Shown here: positions 47,538-59,957 of the stretch, in pieces | How the letters are laid out: each line of letters opens with the position of its first letter | Position numbering within the stretch: position 1 is the first letter of the stretch | NCBI RefSeq assembly: GCF_008831285.2 | Contig: NC_045138.2 | Location: forward strand, 24,399,934 to 24,463,933 | Origin: Nymphaea colorata | Taxonomy: Eukaryota > Streptophyta > Magnoliopsida > Nymphaeales > Nymphaeaceae | Direction of reading: 5' to 3' | DNA length: 64,000 nt | Notes under the pieces: generated by a model | Seen by the model: only the letters and a program-made list of their open reading frames with translations | Database searches by the model: none | What the model was told of the DNA's origin: nothing | Made by a program: the position numbers and the translations under genes

Positions 47538-49830
47538 ATAAAGTGAAGCAACGAAGATGGCACCAAATCAGTTCAATGAAACCTCTTGCTTTGTTTTCCA
47601 TCATATATATTTGTGTACTGCAAGTGGTACAAAAAAAAAAAAAAAAGACCTGTAATCTTGAGCATATGCTCCCCATTCAAACAAAGCATAGAATGTCCCG
47701 TGACACTCTACCTCCAAAAATCTTATCACACGTTTGAGGGTACCAGAGAAAAGGGGAGGCCAACGTCTTGAGACACGGGGTGTCTCGTAACTTTTGTCTT
47801 CCATCATTCAAACACTCAATGCATTCATGAAACACCGTGTTTTGCCTCATTCTTGTTACCAGATGCTAGCTCGAATGATAGATAGAGCAAGTCAGGTAGC
47901 TTCGCTTACCAAATGATAAAGACATTGCTGGTGACGGCGCTATGTTGCACAAGTCGACAATTTTTTCCAGCTGACATATGGAAATGTGACAAATATTACA
48001 AGAGAAATGCACATTTTTCACTTGCATATTCAAGTTTAACTTTTAATTGTTCATAAAGTGATAGATGTTTTATTTTGAAATAATAAAGTTTTGTTATCGC
48101 TAGTCTTGCAAATGTAAATGGTAAGAATAAGAAACATCCAAAACAAAAGAAATGAACTTGAGTTGGACTTCATCGAGGCTCGAAACAAGTTAGAACTTGC
48201 CAAACATAAGGGCATCACTTTGAGGGGACTGTTTTTTCAAAGTAAACATTAAAAAAGAAATGATAGAAACTACACACATCAGGCAAGGGAAGGGTTCACT
48301 AGCAAGCTTGAACAACAGGTTTGGGTACCCGACACATACCCGGTAACCAGTTCGGGTCGACTCAATTAATTTTTTTATTATTTTTATATTCAAATTTTTT
48401 TTATTTTGCATTTAAAAAAGATATTGTTTTTTATTTTAATCGGGTCAGGCCAGGCCGAACTTCTGTTTGGGTATCGGATATTGGGCTGCAGCCCAAGCTC
48501 AGGTTTCAAGCGTCGGGCCGACCCGAACCCAACTCTTATCGAGTCGGGTCAGGCAGAGTCGATCGGATGCACAAGTTTATTCACTAATTGGCAAAAGCAT
48601 TGAATGGTCGAATTTGGATAGGCCGTCCATGTCATGTGAGCCTGATGGAGACTACTTGTCTAGAGTTTGGCATAAAGCCAAGTCACAAAGGAATTGGGTA
48701 CGGTGGAAAATGACGAAACCCTTAAACAAGATCTCGATTCTTTTATCACAAGATGGGAGTTGAACTGCTTTTTGAAAGAAGTTCCACATCGATCAGGACA
48801 GTCGAGTGGCTTAAAGTTTTTCTCAATCTCTTTTTTCTTTTTTTTTTTGGTAAAATATTACCTTGTCAATGTTAGGAGTTTGTCGGATATGCAACTTAAA
48901 GGATTTTATGAGAAGATTGGATGGTCGAAATTGCTTTAATAATTAGAAGTTCTTAAAGAAAAGTAGTTCATGGAAAAAAAAAAAAAGAAAAAGAAATCTA
49001 ATGCTTGATCCAAGGTGTAAAATATTTTCTTGACCTCGGAGGCATTATAAAAAACTAGACTTATATCTGAGAGTTCAGATGAACAAATACTTATGGCAGT
49101 TGGCGACAAGAAAATTTGGTACATAACAATCATTGAATTGAGGGATCAGATCGCTCGATTTCAACATCCACTTCTGCTTATCACAAAATATGGTTTTGTC
49201 AACGAGGAGAGAAATTGTTCTAACAATGGGTTGTCATCACATAATCTCTGATTAGCGAAGATCAGTTTTTGGTCGCCAAAACTCGACATAGATCATGTTT
49301 TTCCTTATTCTAAACAGCATTTGCTACAAATCCATCGAACTTTGTAGCCTTAGGAAATCAAACACAAACAAGTAATTTATAGCGCCCAACACATCCATAC
49401 AATTGGAATTTTTTAGAATTCTTGCTTTAGTTACAGGTTTCAATAGAGGCGGAGTTAGAAATTTCTGGTTGAAGAACAGTAGTACTTAAACTTTAAGACT
49501 TTTAGAGGATAGAAATATGTAAATGAAGAAAATGGTTCTGGACCCTCTTCCAACTATATTGTATGCATAAACGACTAGAGAGAGAATCATTAATCAGCAA
49601 TCAATGTTCGCCTCCATGGTGGGATTAGGTTGGAGTGGTTATAGAGTCCTGGTGTGGGTCTCATCGTTGTGAAGCCGTCCCGCTAATCATGCAGAAAGCA
49701 TGATAAGACATTTCACCTGTCTCCATGATTGAAGTCGATCTATCGGCCACGGATGTGAGCTCAGAAACTCCACTGCCTTTCGCCGACCAATACTTTCTCG
49801 TGGTTTCTTTTTCTCTGAAACAAGCAAAGA
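47535..49830. other. Gene-poor intergenic region
   Basis: No gene was recognised. Low-information DNA rich in CCCGAACC/GGGTCAGG pieces lies at about 48310-48560, resembling decayed repeats seen near 55500-55680. Poly-T/A runs occur near 48836 and 48974. Confidence 0.45.
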
Positions 49831-50121
49831 GAGCCCCACGTGGTCGAGGAAGTCATGTATATAAATGTACACAGGAAGAATGTGAGAAGAAGAGCCATGC
49901 ATGTTGAGGATGGGATGCATGCATTTAAATGCTAACAAAAGCTCTTCAAACAAGATAATTAAGAAGATCATGAAACGAGAGCCCCACGTGGTTGAGGAAC
50001 TTATGTATATAAATGTACGCATGAAAAATATGAGAAGAAAAGCCACACATGTTGAGGATGGAATGCATGCGTTTAAATGCTAGCAAAAGCTCTTCAAACG
50101 AGATTAAGAGGATTATGAAAG
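49831..50121. repeat. Two-copy tandem repeat, 148-bp period, with G-box and RY motifs
   Basis: GAGCCCCACGTGGT starts copy 1 at 49831 and copy 2 at 49979. Both contain ATGTATATAAATGTAC, TGTTGAGGATG, ATGCATGC, TTTAAATGCTA and AAAGCTCTTCAAAC. Identity is roughly 85-90 percent by eye. Each copy carries a CACGTG G-box, a TATATAAAT box and a CATGC RY-type motif. A CT/CA microsatellite follows directly. Confidence 0.9.
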
Positions 50122-50129
50122 AAAAGAGT

Positions 50130-50132
<3 letters not shown>

Positions 50133-50197
<65 letters not shown>

Positions 50198-50198
50198 G
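50133..50198. repeat. Compound (CT)n(CA)n microsatellite
   Basis: About 42 bp of CT followed by about 22 bp of CA. Confidence 0.95.
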
Positions 50199-51487
50199 TG
50201 GTCTTAGTTTCAGAAGTTTATGGCTCATGTTAACGCAAGCTATCCTGCAAGATTGGGTGGATGCCGGCGGAGTAGGTTATATTTCAGGCCCTAGCACGGG
50301 GCAGAGTCAGGCCTAGAAAATAATCTTAAAAGTGAAAATGAGCGAAGCTGGTTTTGTGCACACCTATTTAAGAGTTGTATATGTAATAACCAAAATACCT
50401 CCATTAAAATTAAAAAAAAACAATTTTTAAGTAAAAAAAAGATTGTGAAAAAGTAAGAAGCTCAAAATACCTATTGCTTTATAAGAATACAAAAATACAC
50501 TCCACCCTTTGGTGCATACTTGTTGCCATGTGTGCACGAGAAAAAAAGTTTTTTTTTTTTTCTCTTAAAAAGTTAAACATACGTTTCTTTGATTAAAATG
50601 CCAAAACAGATCCCTAAAAGGCAGAATATGGAGATGGCGGAAACGGACACCTTCTAGAACGCTCCATCATTGTATGAATGAATGGCATCTAAAACAAACA
50701 ATACTGACGCAAAATATTGTTGTGATTGGAACTACCATTAACTTTGTTTGTGCAAGGGAAACCGGGCGAAGGGCCGAACTAGCTTAAAATCCATACCTTA
50801 GAAGGTGTTTGCTAACATCTCAATGGACGCGTCCCAAACTTGAGACACATTCAAAAGAGTGAAAGTAGTGGAACATTATCCAACACAGAATCTCCAATCC
50901 TTTCACAGTAGTTTGGGTTTGGGACAGAAGCTCTTTTTTTTTTTTCCTCATTGTCACAAAAGCAATAATTCATGTAAGCACATTTTAATTTGTTTAAATG
51001 GGACATCCTATTCTTCTTTCTTCATCTTAACGTTCTCTATTCTCCCTCTCGCCACATAAACGGAAGACAAGAATATGATTAACAGTTTATGTGCATTAGA
51101 TGTCGGAGTCTTAAAGACAGATCCCTCACAGCTTTCGCCAACAGCCACGTTCCCAGCATTGGGTTTTTAACTCCAACAGCACTTTAATGCTTCCCCCATC
51201 TACCAATTCAAAGAATCTAGTTATTGATTGTTCCTATTGTTTTTAACGGTAAAAAAGTCTTGTTCTTTTCCCAAGAATACTTCTGCTTAATGGAAAAAAT
51301 CTACCCAATTTGACGTTTTCTAAAGATACACGTACAAGCAGCCGTTAGGTGCTTCCTTTCTTTCCAACCATCCCCAACATGGCCATCCACCACATAGAAG
51401 ATGAACAAAAAATTACATATTTATATATATAAACAACAAAAAAATTTACACAGTAATCAAAGGCAGCGCACCGCCTCCACCAGCACT
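50199..51487. other. Intergenic DNA / 3' region of the bromodomain gene
   Basis: No gene was recognised. The segment nearest 51487 is likely 3' UTR of the minus-strand bromodomain gene. Several A/T homopolymers are present. Confidence 0.4.
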
Positions 51488-53772
51488 TTACCTTTTCCGG
51501 CTCGTGCCTGAGGAACCCTTTAGCCGCTTGGCTCTTCTTTCATCACTACACTTTGCAGTTCGTCCTGCACGTCTCTTTGCAGGAAAAGTTAGCTTAGCTC
51601 TATCCTCGCCATTCTTCCGGACATTGCGCATTTCTTTAGCAGCTTTACCAGCGGTAAGGTGCTTGCTTGGTCGGGCGCTACGAGGCTTTACTGGATTTGG
51701 CATTGGTTTGTCGAGAAGAACAGATCCCATATCCATGGTTTCAGGCTTATCCTTCTCCACAGTTTGAGGCTTTACTGGACTAGGAATTGAGTTGTCGAGA
51801 ACTGATCCCTCACCACTAATCTGTTCCTTGTCCAAGAATTCCTTGAACATTTTGGTCACAAATTGTCGCAAACTTACGGCTGAATCATTCTCAGGCGAGT
51901 TCTTCCGGTAGTAAACTAGAGCATTGTTCAGTAGCAGCAGAAGATCCCTTAGCATCTCCAAACTTGTTCTGTAAGTTTTCCCGTCCACACTTCTCTTTAT
52001 CATCTCCAGGTCAATATGCCTCCTGATCAGTCTTTTGTATCTAGGTCTCCTCTGTTTATTTGCAAGAAAGAATTTTGGCTCAAAAAGCGGAAATTGCAAC
52101 AATTAATGCGATACACGCTATGATAATCAGAGGCTAGTAGATGACACTAACAAAGTTTGAACAAAGTGGGGAGGCAATAATAGCAGCTAATGCCATGAAG
52201 AATTTTTGCTCTCTGTCATTCTCTCGAGTAGCAATTTTAATGCTATTTCTAGCTTATTTGATATACAATTGGTAATTGTGACTACTATAGCTCTGAATAT
52301 TTACCAAATGCTATGATTATGATGCATGCCAACGGCAAACTCCCATATGTATAACTCAGAAAATTGACAACCAAAATCAGAATCTTCTTTATTCAGGTTC
52401 TTTAACCCATGCATTCCTATGATAGCACCCGGGCAAAATTTGATTTCAACAATAATCTCCTGCTACCATAATCCTACACATAGAGGACTACAAATACTAC
52501 TTGGTCTCACCTGGCTCTCAAGCCTTCGACGAAAGACAGCTCCATCCTTGTGCTCCATAACGCAGTCAAGAAATTGAGGCAGCCAATCCAACCTTGAGAC
52601 CATGCTTTCCTTCCTCTGGCTGTCGTCACTGGTAGCTTTGATGATCTTCTCATGATTTCTGGCGGTTTCAGTTGCTTTTTCTTTGACGATGACATCATTG
52701 GCAGAACTCAACACCTCGCTTTCCCCTGTGCCATAGACATCCTTTGTCCCCCCGCACACTTTCCTTCTCCTACCCCCTCTTCTCTTCCTTAGAGGCCCAA
52801 CCTTCCCCTCATTCAACTCTGGTAATTCCAACTTCACGTTGTGCCTTGCTTCCTCAGGCTCCGCAGCTTCGACAACAGGAAGCTGGCTGTCTTGTGACCA
52901 GTCTCTCCCTCCTTCCTCCACATCCTGTGTGAAGCTACCAGCTGATGAACCTTCCTTAGACCTGTCCCTCCTAGCAGATTCCCCACCATCGACATTTTCG
53001 ACGGGTGACAAGTGCAGCGGGCTTGAACCATTGTCCAACTCACCATCTCCTTTCTCAGCCTTGAGGTTTTCAATCTTCGACTGCAGAGATCTACAGCAAG
53101 TAATCAGTGAGTTCTGCAATCACTAAATTGCGCAAGTGGCCAGACATAAAAATAAAATAAATAAATAAACACATATATGCGTATACGAATATCGGAACGT
53201 ACTACGTGTGAACTCATTAAGACTGCTCTGAGATGCTCGAACGAATAAATTTATAAAATGGTCTGAAGTCGATGTTTATTTTTTTGAAAACAATTAATTT
53301 GCGCATGATAATATGTAGGCCATGAAATTAGATTGACAAAGAACTCAAACTGGTTCTTATGGTTCAGTTATGATATTTCATGGTCCTCATTTTCTGCATA
53401 CATATATTGTGGGGATATTGTTAAAATATTGATAATAATTTTTCAAAATCTTGACAAAGCACAAATGTGATAATTTTGCAAAACGCAATGAGCCATTTCT
53501 TAACATACTTTAATGTTTTTTGCCTTTTCATATTTCAATAACTAATTGGAATTTGGTCAATGCTTTCTGAGTACAAACCTCACAATTATAATTTTTTCTA
53601 TTATTTGTTAAAATTTTTCTTCTTCCAGATCCACCAGATTATTTTGAGAAACAACAAACCTTTCAAGTAATACCTAAAAAACACCTCATAGATCAAATGA
53701 ATGACATTCCCAAGTTTTGTGTGCCCTCGTGTCCCTTAAGTACAAGATAATGATCTCACTTGATCTAATAAG

Positions 53773-53808
<36 letters not shown>

Positions 53809-56757
53809 ATTGAAGATAATTTTCTTGTTACAAATCATGTCTTGGATAAACTTTTTTCAAAATAAAAACATGATTTTTTACCCTCAAATTTTAATGCGTT
53901 GTAAAGTCATTAATTTTTTTAACGCTCTTAATCATCTTTTTCCTATGCATTCAGATAATATGCTTCAAAAGTTCTCATTGTTAGGTAAAGTATGTGGAAC
54001 GCATCCGACATGTCATTCTGCCCACCTGACGACTTGATGAATGGTTTAAACAAATTCACGAATACTTGGGGCAGGCCATTCAATTTCGCTTGCTCCTTTT
54101 ATACATGTTAGCAACAAAATGTAAATTAAGCTAATATTATGGGGATATAAATAGAGGCATCGAGGGGCTTAAATTCTTAATGCATAAAACTTATTCACTA
54201 ATTAATTAAGATCTGACTAGACTATATAAATAAAATAATGCAGTACAATCTCATTTTGTTGATTTTTCAGTGTAGATGTATATAAATAAAATAACTTGGA
54301 GATTGCAATAGGGTTGATACTCGATCACTAAGCAGACGCATATGGGCATGGTATGTGACTATGTGTTGCGTAAAATTAAAATACTAACCCAATGGAGTCC
54401 CCCAACTTCTCTATCTCCCTCTTCAACTCTGCAACTCGGAGCTTCCTCAACTCTTCGAACCATCCACTACAAATTGAACACAGAACCACCATTACATTCA
54501 GCATCGATTACGAAGTAGTCAAACGATGATTTTGTTCGCTATATTCTACCAAAAAACTATGCATCAACATTCCTATATATTTTCCTGCGTTTTTCACGTC
54601 AATATTCTCCCTACATGGACATTTGCTCCTGGCACTCGCCATGCATAATCGGCTCCGCCTGCAAAAAACCTTTGTTTTCGATTACCCTATATCTGCTTTA
54701 AAGACGGGGCGGGACGAGGGTGGTTCATATCCACTACAATACCACAGCGATACGATAATTGTATTTTTTCTTTCAGGAAAATAGTATAAACCGGCATGCT
54801 GCATAAGCTTTAGAAGCAATTCTGTCGTCACATGTTTCTTCCGCCATATCAACAGATTTTTTATTTTAAAAATGATTTAATTAACTAAAAGTTGACAGGG
54901 TTAAGCTGATAAAAACCTTTGAACAATTTTTTTTCTTTAAGAATATATTTATTGACCACTTATAAAAGCATGGAACAAAACATAATTTTCTTCATAAGTT
55001 TCCATACTTGTAGGTTATCAACCACTTAAATAATACCAGACATCCATCAAATTGTCGTTAGAATTTTGAAGATACTTAAGGACCATAGAGACGTAAAGGA
55101 GTCGGAACACAGGCTAAGCAGACCTCTTCCAAAATCTGTCATGGTTGACAACCCGAGAAAAAATAAGTTCTTAAAGAAAGGCTTCCTTACGGTACTGCTT
55201 ACAACTTTTCATTAGATTGTCAACGATTTTAGGTTAGCAATAGCTAAACTAAACATCAGGAAACCATACATTTTTGTCTGTGGTTTTTACTATTTGCACA
55301 AGGTTGCAGCCTTACATATAGTAAAGCATCACAAAGATCGATCGTCGTTATCATTTTATTCACATATCGGCCAACGTCCTGGAAGGCCCGTATCGGCCTC
55401 TACCTGTAGAAGAGATCTTCCAACTTAGTAAAGAAGTTGGCTAAGACTTCGCGTCAAACAGTGGTTCCGCTGACCAACTTGGCAACCTTTCCTAACAGGT
55501 CACGTCGGGTCCAGAGAAAACAAATCCAAACCCGATCCGTGCAGTAACTATTCGACGCACTAGCGGGCAAAACCGGGTCGGGTTTGAGTTGAGTTGATTA
55601 TCGTTTGAGGTCAGGAAAGTAGATACTCGTAACGGTCCGGGTCCATGAACCCGACCCACTGACAGCATAAAAGGACCCGCTGGGACGCGGAGATCTCGAC
55701 CGATTGCCGTCAGCGTCGGGGGTAGCCCCGCCGCTTCCACGTCAGCAAAATCCACCAATTTTTTTTTCGAAAAAGTGAGAGAGAGAGAAACGGCCGAAGA
55801 AATAGCCATCGACCGTAATTTATTGGAAGTACAGGGGTGCAAATTAAGGGATGCGAGCAACTTGTTCATAATTACCATGGGGGACAGTTCCGTCCTTCAA
55901 TAAGAAAGGTTGGGAAAGAAAAAAGTGAAAAAAAAAAGGGATATCGTAATTAGTTCTTACTCGCAGCCGCTGAAGCGCCCTCGCAAGTCGTGGTACTTGG
56001 TCTCGCACTCCTGCAACCATGCCCATAAATATACGAACAAATTACCAGGTTGCCACTCAATAGAATAAGCACCAGCGTCACATTGCCAGACAAGTCGGTC
56101 GTTTTATGGAAAATATCCCGAAAGACCAACCAAATTCAGAAACTCTTCGCGAAGAGCTAAAGCCTCCTTAGTCCCTGACCGATAAGGGTTCGGCGTTTTT
56201 ATTTTTCATTTCCCGAAACACGAAAAATAAAATAAAATAACGACGACCCATATAAATAAAACGGCTCTGCTTATCCGGTTCACAAAACAGAGCAACAACG
56301 ACGACCACCCAAATGTCAAGCACCAACGTTCCCCTGGCATTTTTCACGTCAGGAGGGAAAACGTGGCCGAAAACAGAAGCAAGGCTTGTTCTCGAGATTC
56401 ACCCGCCAGTCCGACCTCCTACAGAAAACGAATCGACTCGTCTAATGAAAAAGCGTCGACTTTGGACCATTTCAAGAAAGACGTTCCTATCCTGGGGGTA
56501 AAATTGTCACTTGAAAATTCAGCGCACGTCCACCACCACTAACGACCATAATAAAAGCAATTAATAAAAAACGAACGAAGAGCATAGAAAGGAAGAAACG
56601 CTCTCACCTCGGCGGTGAAAAGGTGCGGGTGACGCAAGGTTCGGGTCTGGACCTCGGAGGAGACGGCTTCCCAGGCACCTGCCCCGTGCCGGAGAACCGC
56701 CCCGCCGAGGACGAGCTCCTCCCACGTCCCCCATCCCGCCGGCCCCGTCTCATCCAT
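51488..56757 (-). CDS. SANT/Myb-like, coiled-coil and bromodomain protein
   Basis: Five coding exons: 56757-56608, 56010-55961, 54466-54389, 53090-52511, 52051-51488 (stop TAA), 473 residues, all in phase with GT-AG sites. Residues 1-67 form the SANT/Myb-like module of this plant family (GWGTWEELVLGGAVLRHGAG). GWFEELRKLRVAELKREIEK then leads into a coiled coil to about residue 105. A charged, disordered middle (105-250) carries a Lys/Arg cluster RKRRGGRRRK, a likely nuclear signal. The bromodomain (about 255-365) begins WLPQFLDCVMEHKDGAVF and continues RYKRLIRRHIDLEMIKRSV and LLLLLNNALVYYRKNS. The basic C-terminus ends RAKRLKGSSGTSRKR. Arabidopsis relatives (At1g61215 type) are nuclear and linked to chromatin remodelling and acetylated histones. 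At the position where bromodomains usually have the acetyl-lysine-binding Asn (YN) this one has Tyr (YY). Confidence 0.92.
53773..53806. repeat. (AT)n microsatellite in a bromodomain-gene intron
   Basis: A pure AT run in the intron between exons 54466-54389 and 53090-52511. The rest of that 1.3-kb intron is AT-rich with nothing recognisable. Confidence 0.9.
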
Positions 56758-57040
56758 GGCTTCCCCAGTCGACGTCCTCCGCGTCACCCCCGCGGCCGCT
56801 CATCGCTCATCACCTCCGCCGGTTCGAACGTCGGAAAACCGCCACGACGATGACAGAGATCTCTGGAGAAACAAGACGAGAGGTTTCCCCTGGGCTTCTG
56901 AGACCTGGTGATTTCCGGTGGGGACTCACGACGAATGTTTCCTCGGGTTGGTGTGGTCTAGGTAGGGGTTGAGAGCCGAGGGAGGGAGGGAGAGGAGGAT
57001 TTTTAGGTTTTCCTTCGACGCCCTCCTCCCCTACTCTCCA

Positions 57041-57052
57041 TTTTATATATTG
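57041..57052 (-). promoter_or_regulatory. TATA box of the bromodomain gene
   Basis: On the minus strand AATATATAAAATGG lies about 290 bp before the ATG. It is followed by a CT-rich leader (CCTCCTCTCCCTCCCTCCC near 56975-56995), as expected for a plant promoter. Confidence 0.55.
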
Positions 57053-57734
57053 ACCTCCGAAATGGATTACCAGATTCTCCTCATAAGAAGTTCGAAATTC
57101 CACTCTTATCCCTCAACCTCGCCGCCTCTCGAAGCTCAATGGGCTCGGTCCATTTATTTACCAGCTTGAGTAGTTTGCCTTTCGCTTGCCGTAACGGTTG
57201 AACTTCAAGAAGGGAACCGTTTTCTACAAGGGGAAGAAAACGCAAAATCGATTCGAATCGGTCTGAATGGGTTGGTTGATTTTGACCTTCGCCAAAAATA
57301 TTTTTTAAAAAATGATTTTTAAAAATAAATAGAAAAAATTAAAACATATTAAAAATGGTTTGCATATGAGACGTAGGACTCCTGGACTGATCTAAAAAGT
57401 CCGTGCTACATGCGATCTTTTGTTTTTGATTTACCATCTTTTGTTTTTGGGTTAGCAAAGTTCGTTTTTCATTTGATTCATGTTGTTAAAGTAGTTAAAA
57501 TTGTAATTTTATCCAAACACTACCTACCTTGTAATTGTATTATGCATAATGGCTGTGGATCACGTTTGAGTGTGTGCATTTGTTCAACTATTATTTAACT
57601 GTGTTCAACATTCATGTGAATTTGATATTTCTAGAAATTTCATCTAAAGAAGCTGGTTTTCTCATCCAAACAAAAACCAGGTTCTACTTGCCATCCAAAC
57701 AGGAAAACCGCATGGCCCTTGACCGCATCTTAAT

Positions 57735-57880
57735 TTTTTTTTTTTAAACATTTACATGTAAATTTTAAAAAAATTTACTTGTTCTACATATAATTTTAAA
57801 AAATAATATGTTGGCCCTAGTCAAAATTTAAAAACTTTAAAAAAATTTATGACTCTGCCTTTACAAGAGGTGTCATCCAA
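57735..57880 (+). repeat. Copy 3 of the AT-rich dispersed repeat
   Basis: A T-run, then ATTTACATGTAAATTTTAAA, ATTTACTTGTTCTACATATA and GCCCTAGTCAAAATTTAAAA, ending at TTATGACTCTGCC. Confidence 0.65.
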
Positions 57881-57969
57881 ACACCCCCTTAATTTTTTAT
57901 TGGACACTCATATGAAAAAATAAAAAAATAAGAAAGTATCAATTTAAATAAAAAAGCTTATGGGTAGGT

Positions 57970-58160
57970 ATGCAGGGATGGAGCCAAGGGGGCCCCGCAT
58001 AAGCTGGGCGTGGGCTCACCTCAAAATTTTTTATTTAAAATTTACATGTAAATTATAAGAAATTTTAATTGTCTTATATAAAAAATTTGAAAAATAATAT
58101 TTCAGTTCATGTCAAAATTTAAAAACTTTAATTCAAAATTTATAGCTTCGCCCCTGCTGG
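57970..58160 (+). repeat. Copy 4 of the AT-rich dispersed repeat (most complete)
   Basis: Bordered on the left by GCAGGGATGGAGCCAAGGGG and on the right by AGCTTCGCCCCTGC, which are near reverse complements (GCAGGG...CCCTGC). The interior has TTTACATGTAAATTATAAG, TTTAATTGTCTTATATAAA, TTTGAAAAATAATATTTCAG and GTCAAAATTTAAAAACTTTA. Confidence 0.65.
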
Positions 58161-58309
58161 TATGTGTGCTTTAGGATAATCACCAGTCCTCCAATATTTC
58201 AGAAGCTTTCAATCAAGCAGAAGATGGTATTTTTGCTTGAGAGTAGAGGAAAGAAAAGGCAAAATTTAGATCTTTTATATATTTTTTTTTTTTATAAAAA
58301 ATCCTTTGG

Positions 58310-58545
58310 ATAAGGGTGGAGACCAAGAGGGGGCTGCGTGGAACGTGGGCCCAATCTAAATATATATATTTTTTAAAATACACTTAAATTTTAAAAAAAT
58401 TTACTTGTCCTTTATAAAACTTTTGAAAAATGATGTTTCTACTTATGTCAAAATTTAGAAATTTTAATTTTCCTCCCCTCATAAAAAAATTTTGGCTCAC
58501 TCCCTTATCTCTTAAAAAATTTTTAACTCCACCCTGGATTTCCCT
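58310..58545 (+). repeat. Copy 5 of the AT-rich dispersed repeat (diverged)
   Basis: The left border GGGTGGAGACCAAGAGGGGG and right border TTTAACTCCACCCTGG flank ATTTACTTGTCCTTTATAAA, TTTTGAAAAATGATGTTTC and GTCAAAATTTAGAAATTTTA. The block order matches the other copies, and the ends are again loosely inverted. Confidence 0.6.
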
Positions 58546-58946
58546 AAAACTTTAAAAGATTTCTAACATGCACCTAACAAAAAGGCTAATAACAGATGAC
58601 CACTCAACCTGGAACATTAGTATTTATTTATTATTTTCAAATCACCGTCTCCAAACAGAAAATGTCAAATTGAGAGGAATAATTTATAAAAACATTTTTT
58701 TTAATTTAAAAAACAAAAACCAAAAGCGGAAAAATCAGACCAACTCTCCCGAAACAAGAGCAGGCCCAGTGGACTTATTGGTTTTAAAACGAGTCTGTAA
58801 GGAAAATTCACAAATCGACAGACAAAAGTTCGTCAAGTAACAGAATCGGGAAAATCCGTTTCCCACTTCCAAACGCGACCTACAATCATAGACTGGGATA
58901 AAATATATAAAAGCTTTCGAGCTTCGACATATGAAATGATATCCAA

Positions 58947-59062
58947 AACTGGTGGTTTCCTAGATTATTCAGTCTCTATATCCATACACAATGCTAATCT
59001 TGAGAACTGGTGGATTTCTAGATTATTCAGTCTCTATATCCATACAACATGCTAATCTTGAG
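58947..59062. repeat. 58-bp tandem duplication
   Basis: AACTGGTGG, CTAGATTATTCAGTCTCTAT, ATCCATACA and ATGCTAATCTTGAG occur in both copies (58947-59004 and 59005-59062) with only a few differences. Confidence 0.85.
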
Positions 59063-59830
59063 TGTTTATGCTGCTGGGAAAGCAACCAAGTCTCACCACC
59101 TTGCTCCGATTTATATGTGCAAGAAGCGGAAGTATATTTGGATCGCATGTTGATTCTGAGAAGCCGAATTGTTTCAGATTCAGAGATCAGGTTACCACAA
59201 TCAGATTGCATTTGATGAAGAACGACGTCTGATCATATTACTTCTTATATACTATTTTTTCTTTTAGCTACAATTAGTATTAGAGCGTGTACTTCAGGTG
59301 ATAAACAGAAACAATCTTGGCATGTAGCTCTTGTTTCTAAATTTAATCTGGATTCCAATCTGAGAATTAGCTCTAACAAAACCTTCATATACCCCATTTG
59401 ATCCAAAGAGTTTTAGGGAGAAATGACCCAAGATCATAAAGTCATCCATAAATAGTTCAAGAACTCGGTCGCTTTCCGTTTGATGCCAAACTCATCTTAA
59501 CGGCATAAACGTTTAAGCTTCATCAACTGTACCACCTGACACTATGATTTCACTGTTCCAACTTTTAGATCTCTCGAGTCCACTAAATGAAAACCAATTA
59601 TTTCGCCTGTTGCAGCTTCTGTGCCACCTCGATCAGCTAGGAGTCAACGTCTTAATATTCTTCTGTTTTGGCTGTTTACTGTTTGTCAAATGAACCTTCA
59701 GTGCCATTAATTGGCGCTGCCCATTGAATATCATTCTTAATGACAACCAGTCTCAAAAAGTAGCCGTTTGGGGTTTGAATTTAAATTTGGGTGATCAAAA
59801 GTAGCCGCTCATGGCTGTATAAAATCTGGA

Positions 59831-59843
59831 AATATATAATAAA
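59831..59843 (+). promoter_or_regulatory. TATA box of the DUF1685 gene
   Basis: AATATATAATAAA lies about 118 bp before the ATG at 59958, with an AGGCCCA site II-like motif near 59898. It supports the chosen start and a leader of about 90 nt. Confidence 0.55.
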
Positions 59844-59957
59844 GTGGAGTGCAGAAAAAGGACCATTCAAAAAGATGACAACTTGATTGTCCCCATAAGG
59901 CCCAATCATGCTATAATTTGCCTTCACCGTAGTTGGCCTTCCTGCACTTCTGTCTCC

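Larger units (their letters stand above)
57060..59820. other. Repeat-rich intergenic region
   Basis: No gene was recognised. It carries three copies of the AT-rich dispersed repeat (57735, 57970, 58315) and a 58-bp tandem duplication near 58947. Confidence 0.45.

Noticed and set aside
47304-47676. Tyr-Ile repeat proteins on both strands
   Set aside because: Direct translation of the (AT)n microsatellite.
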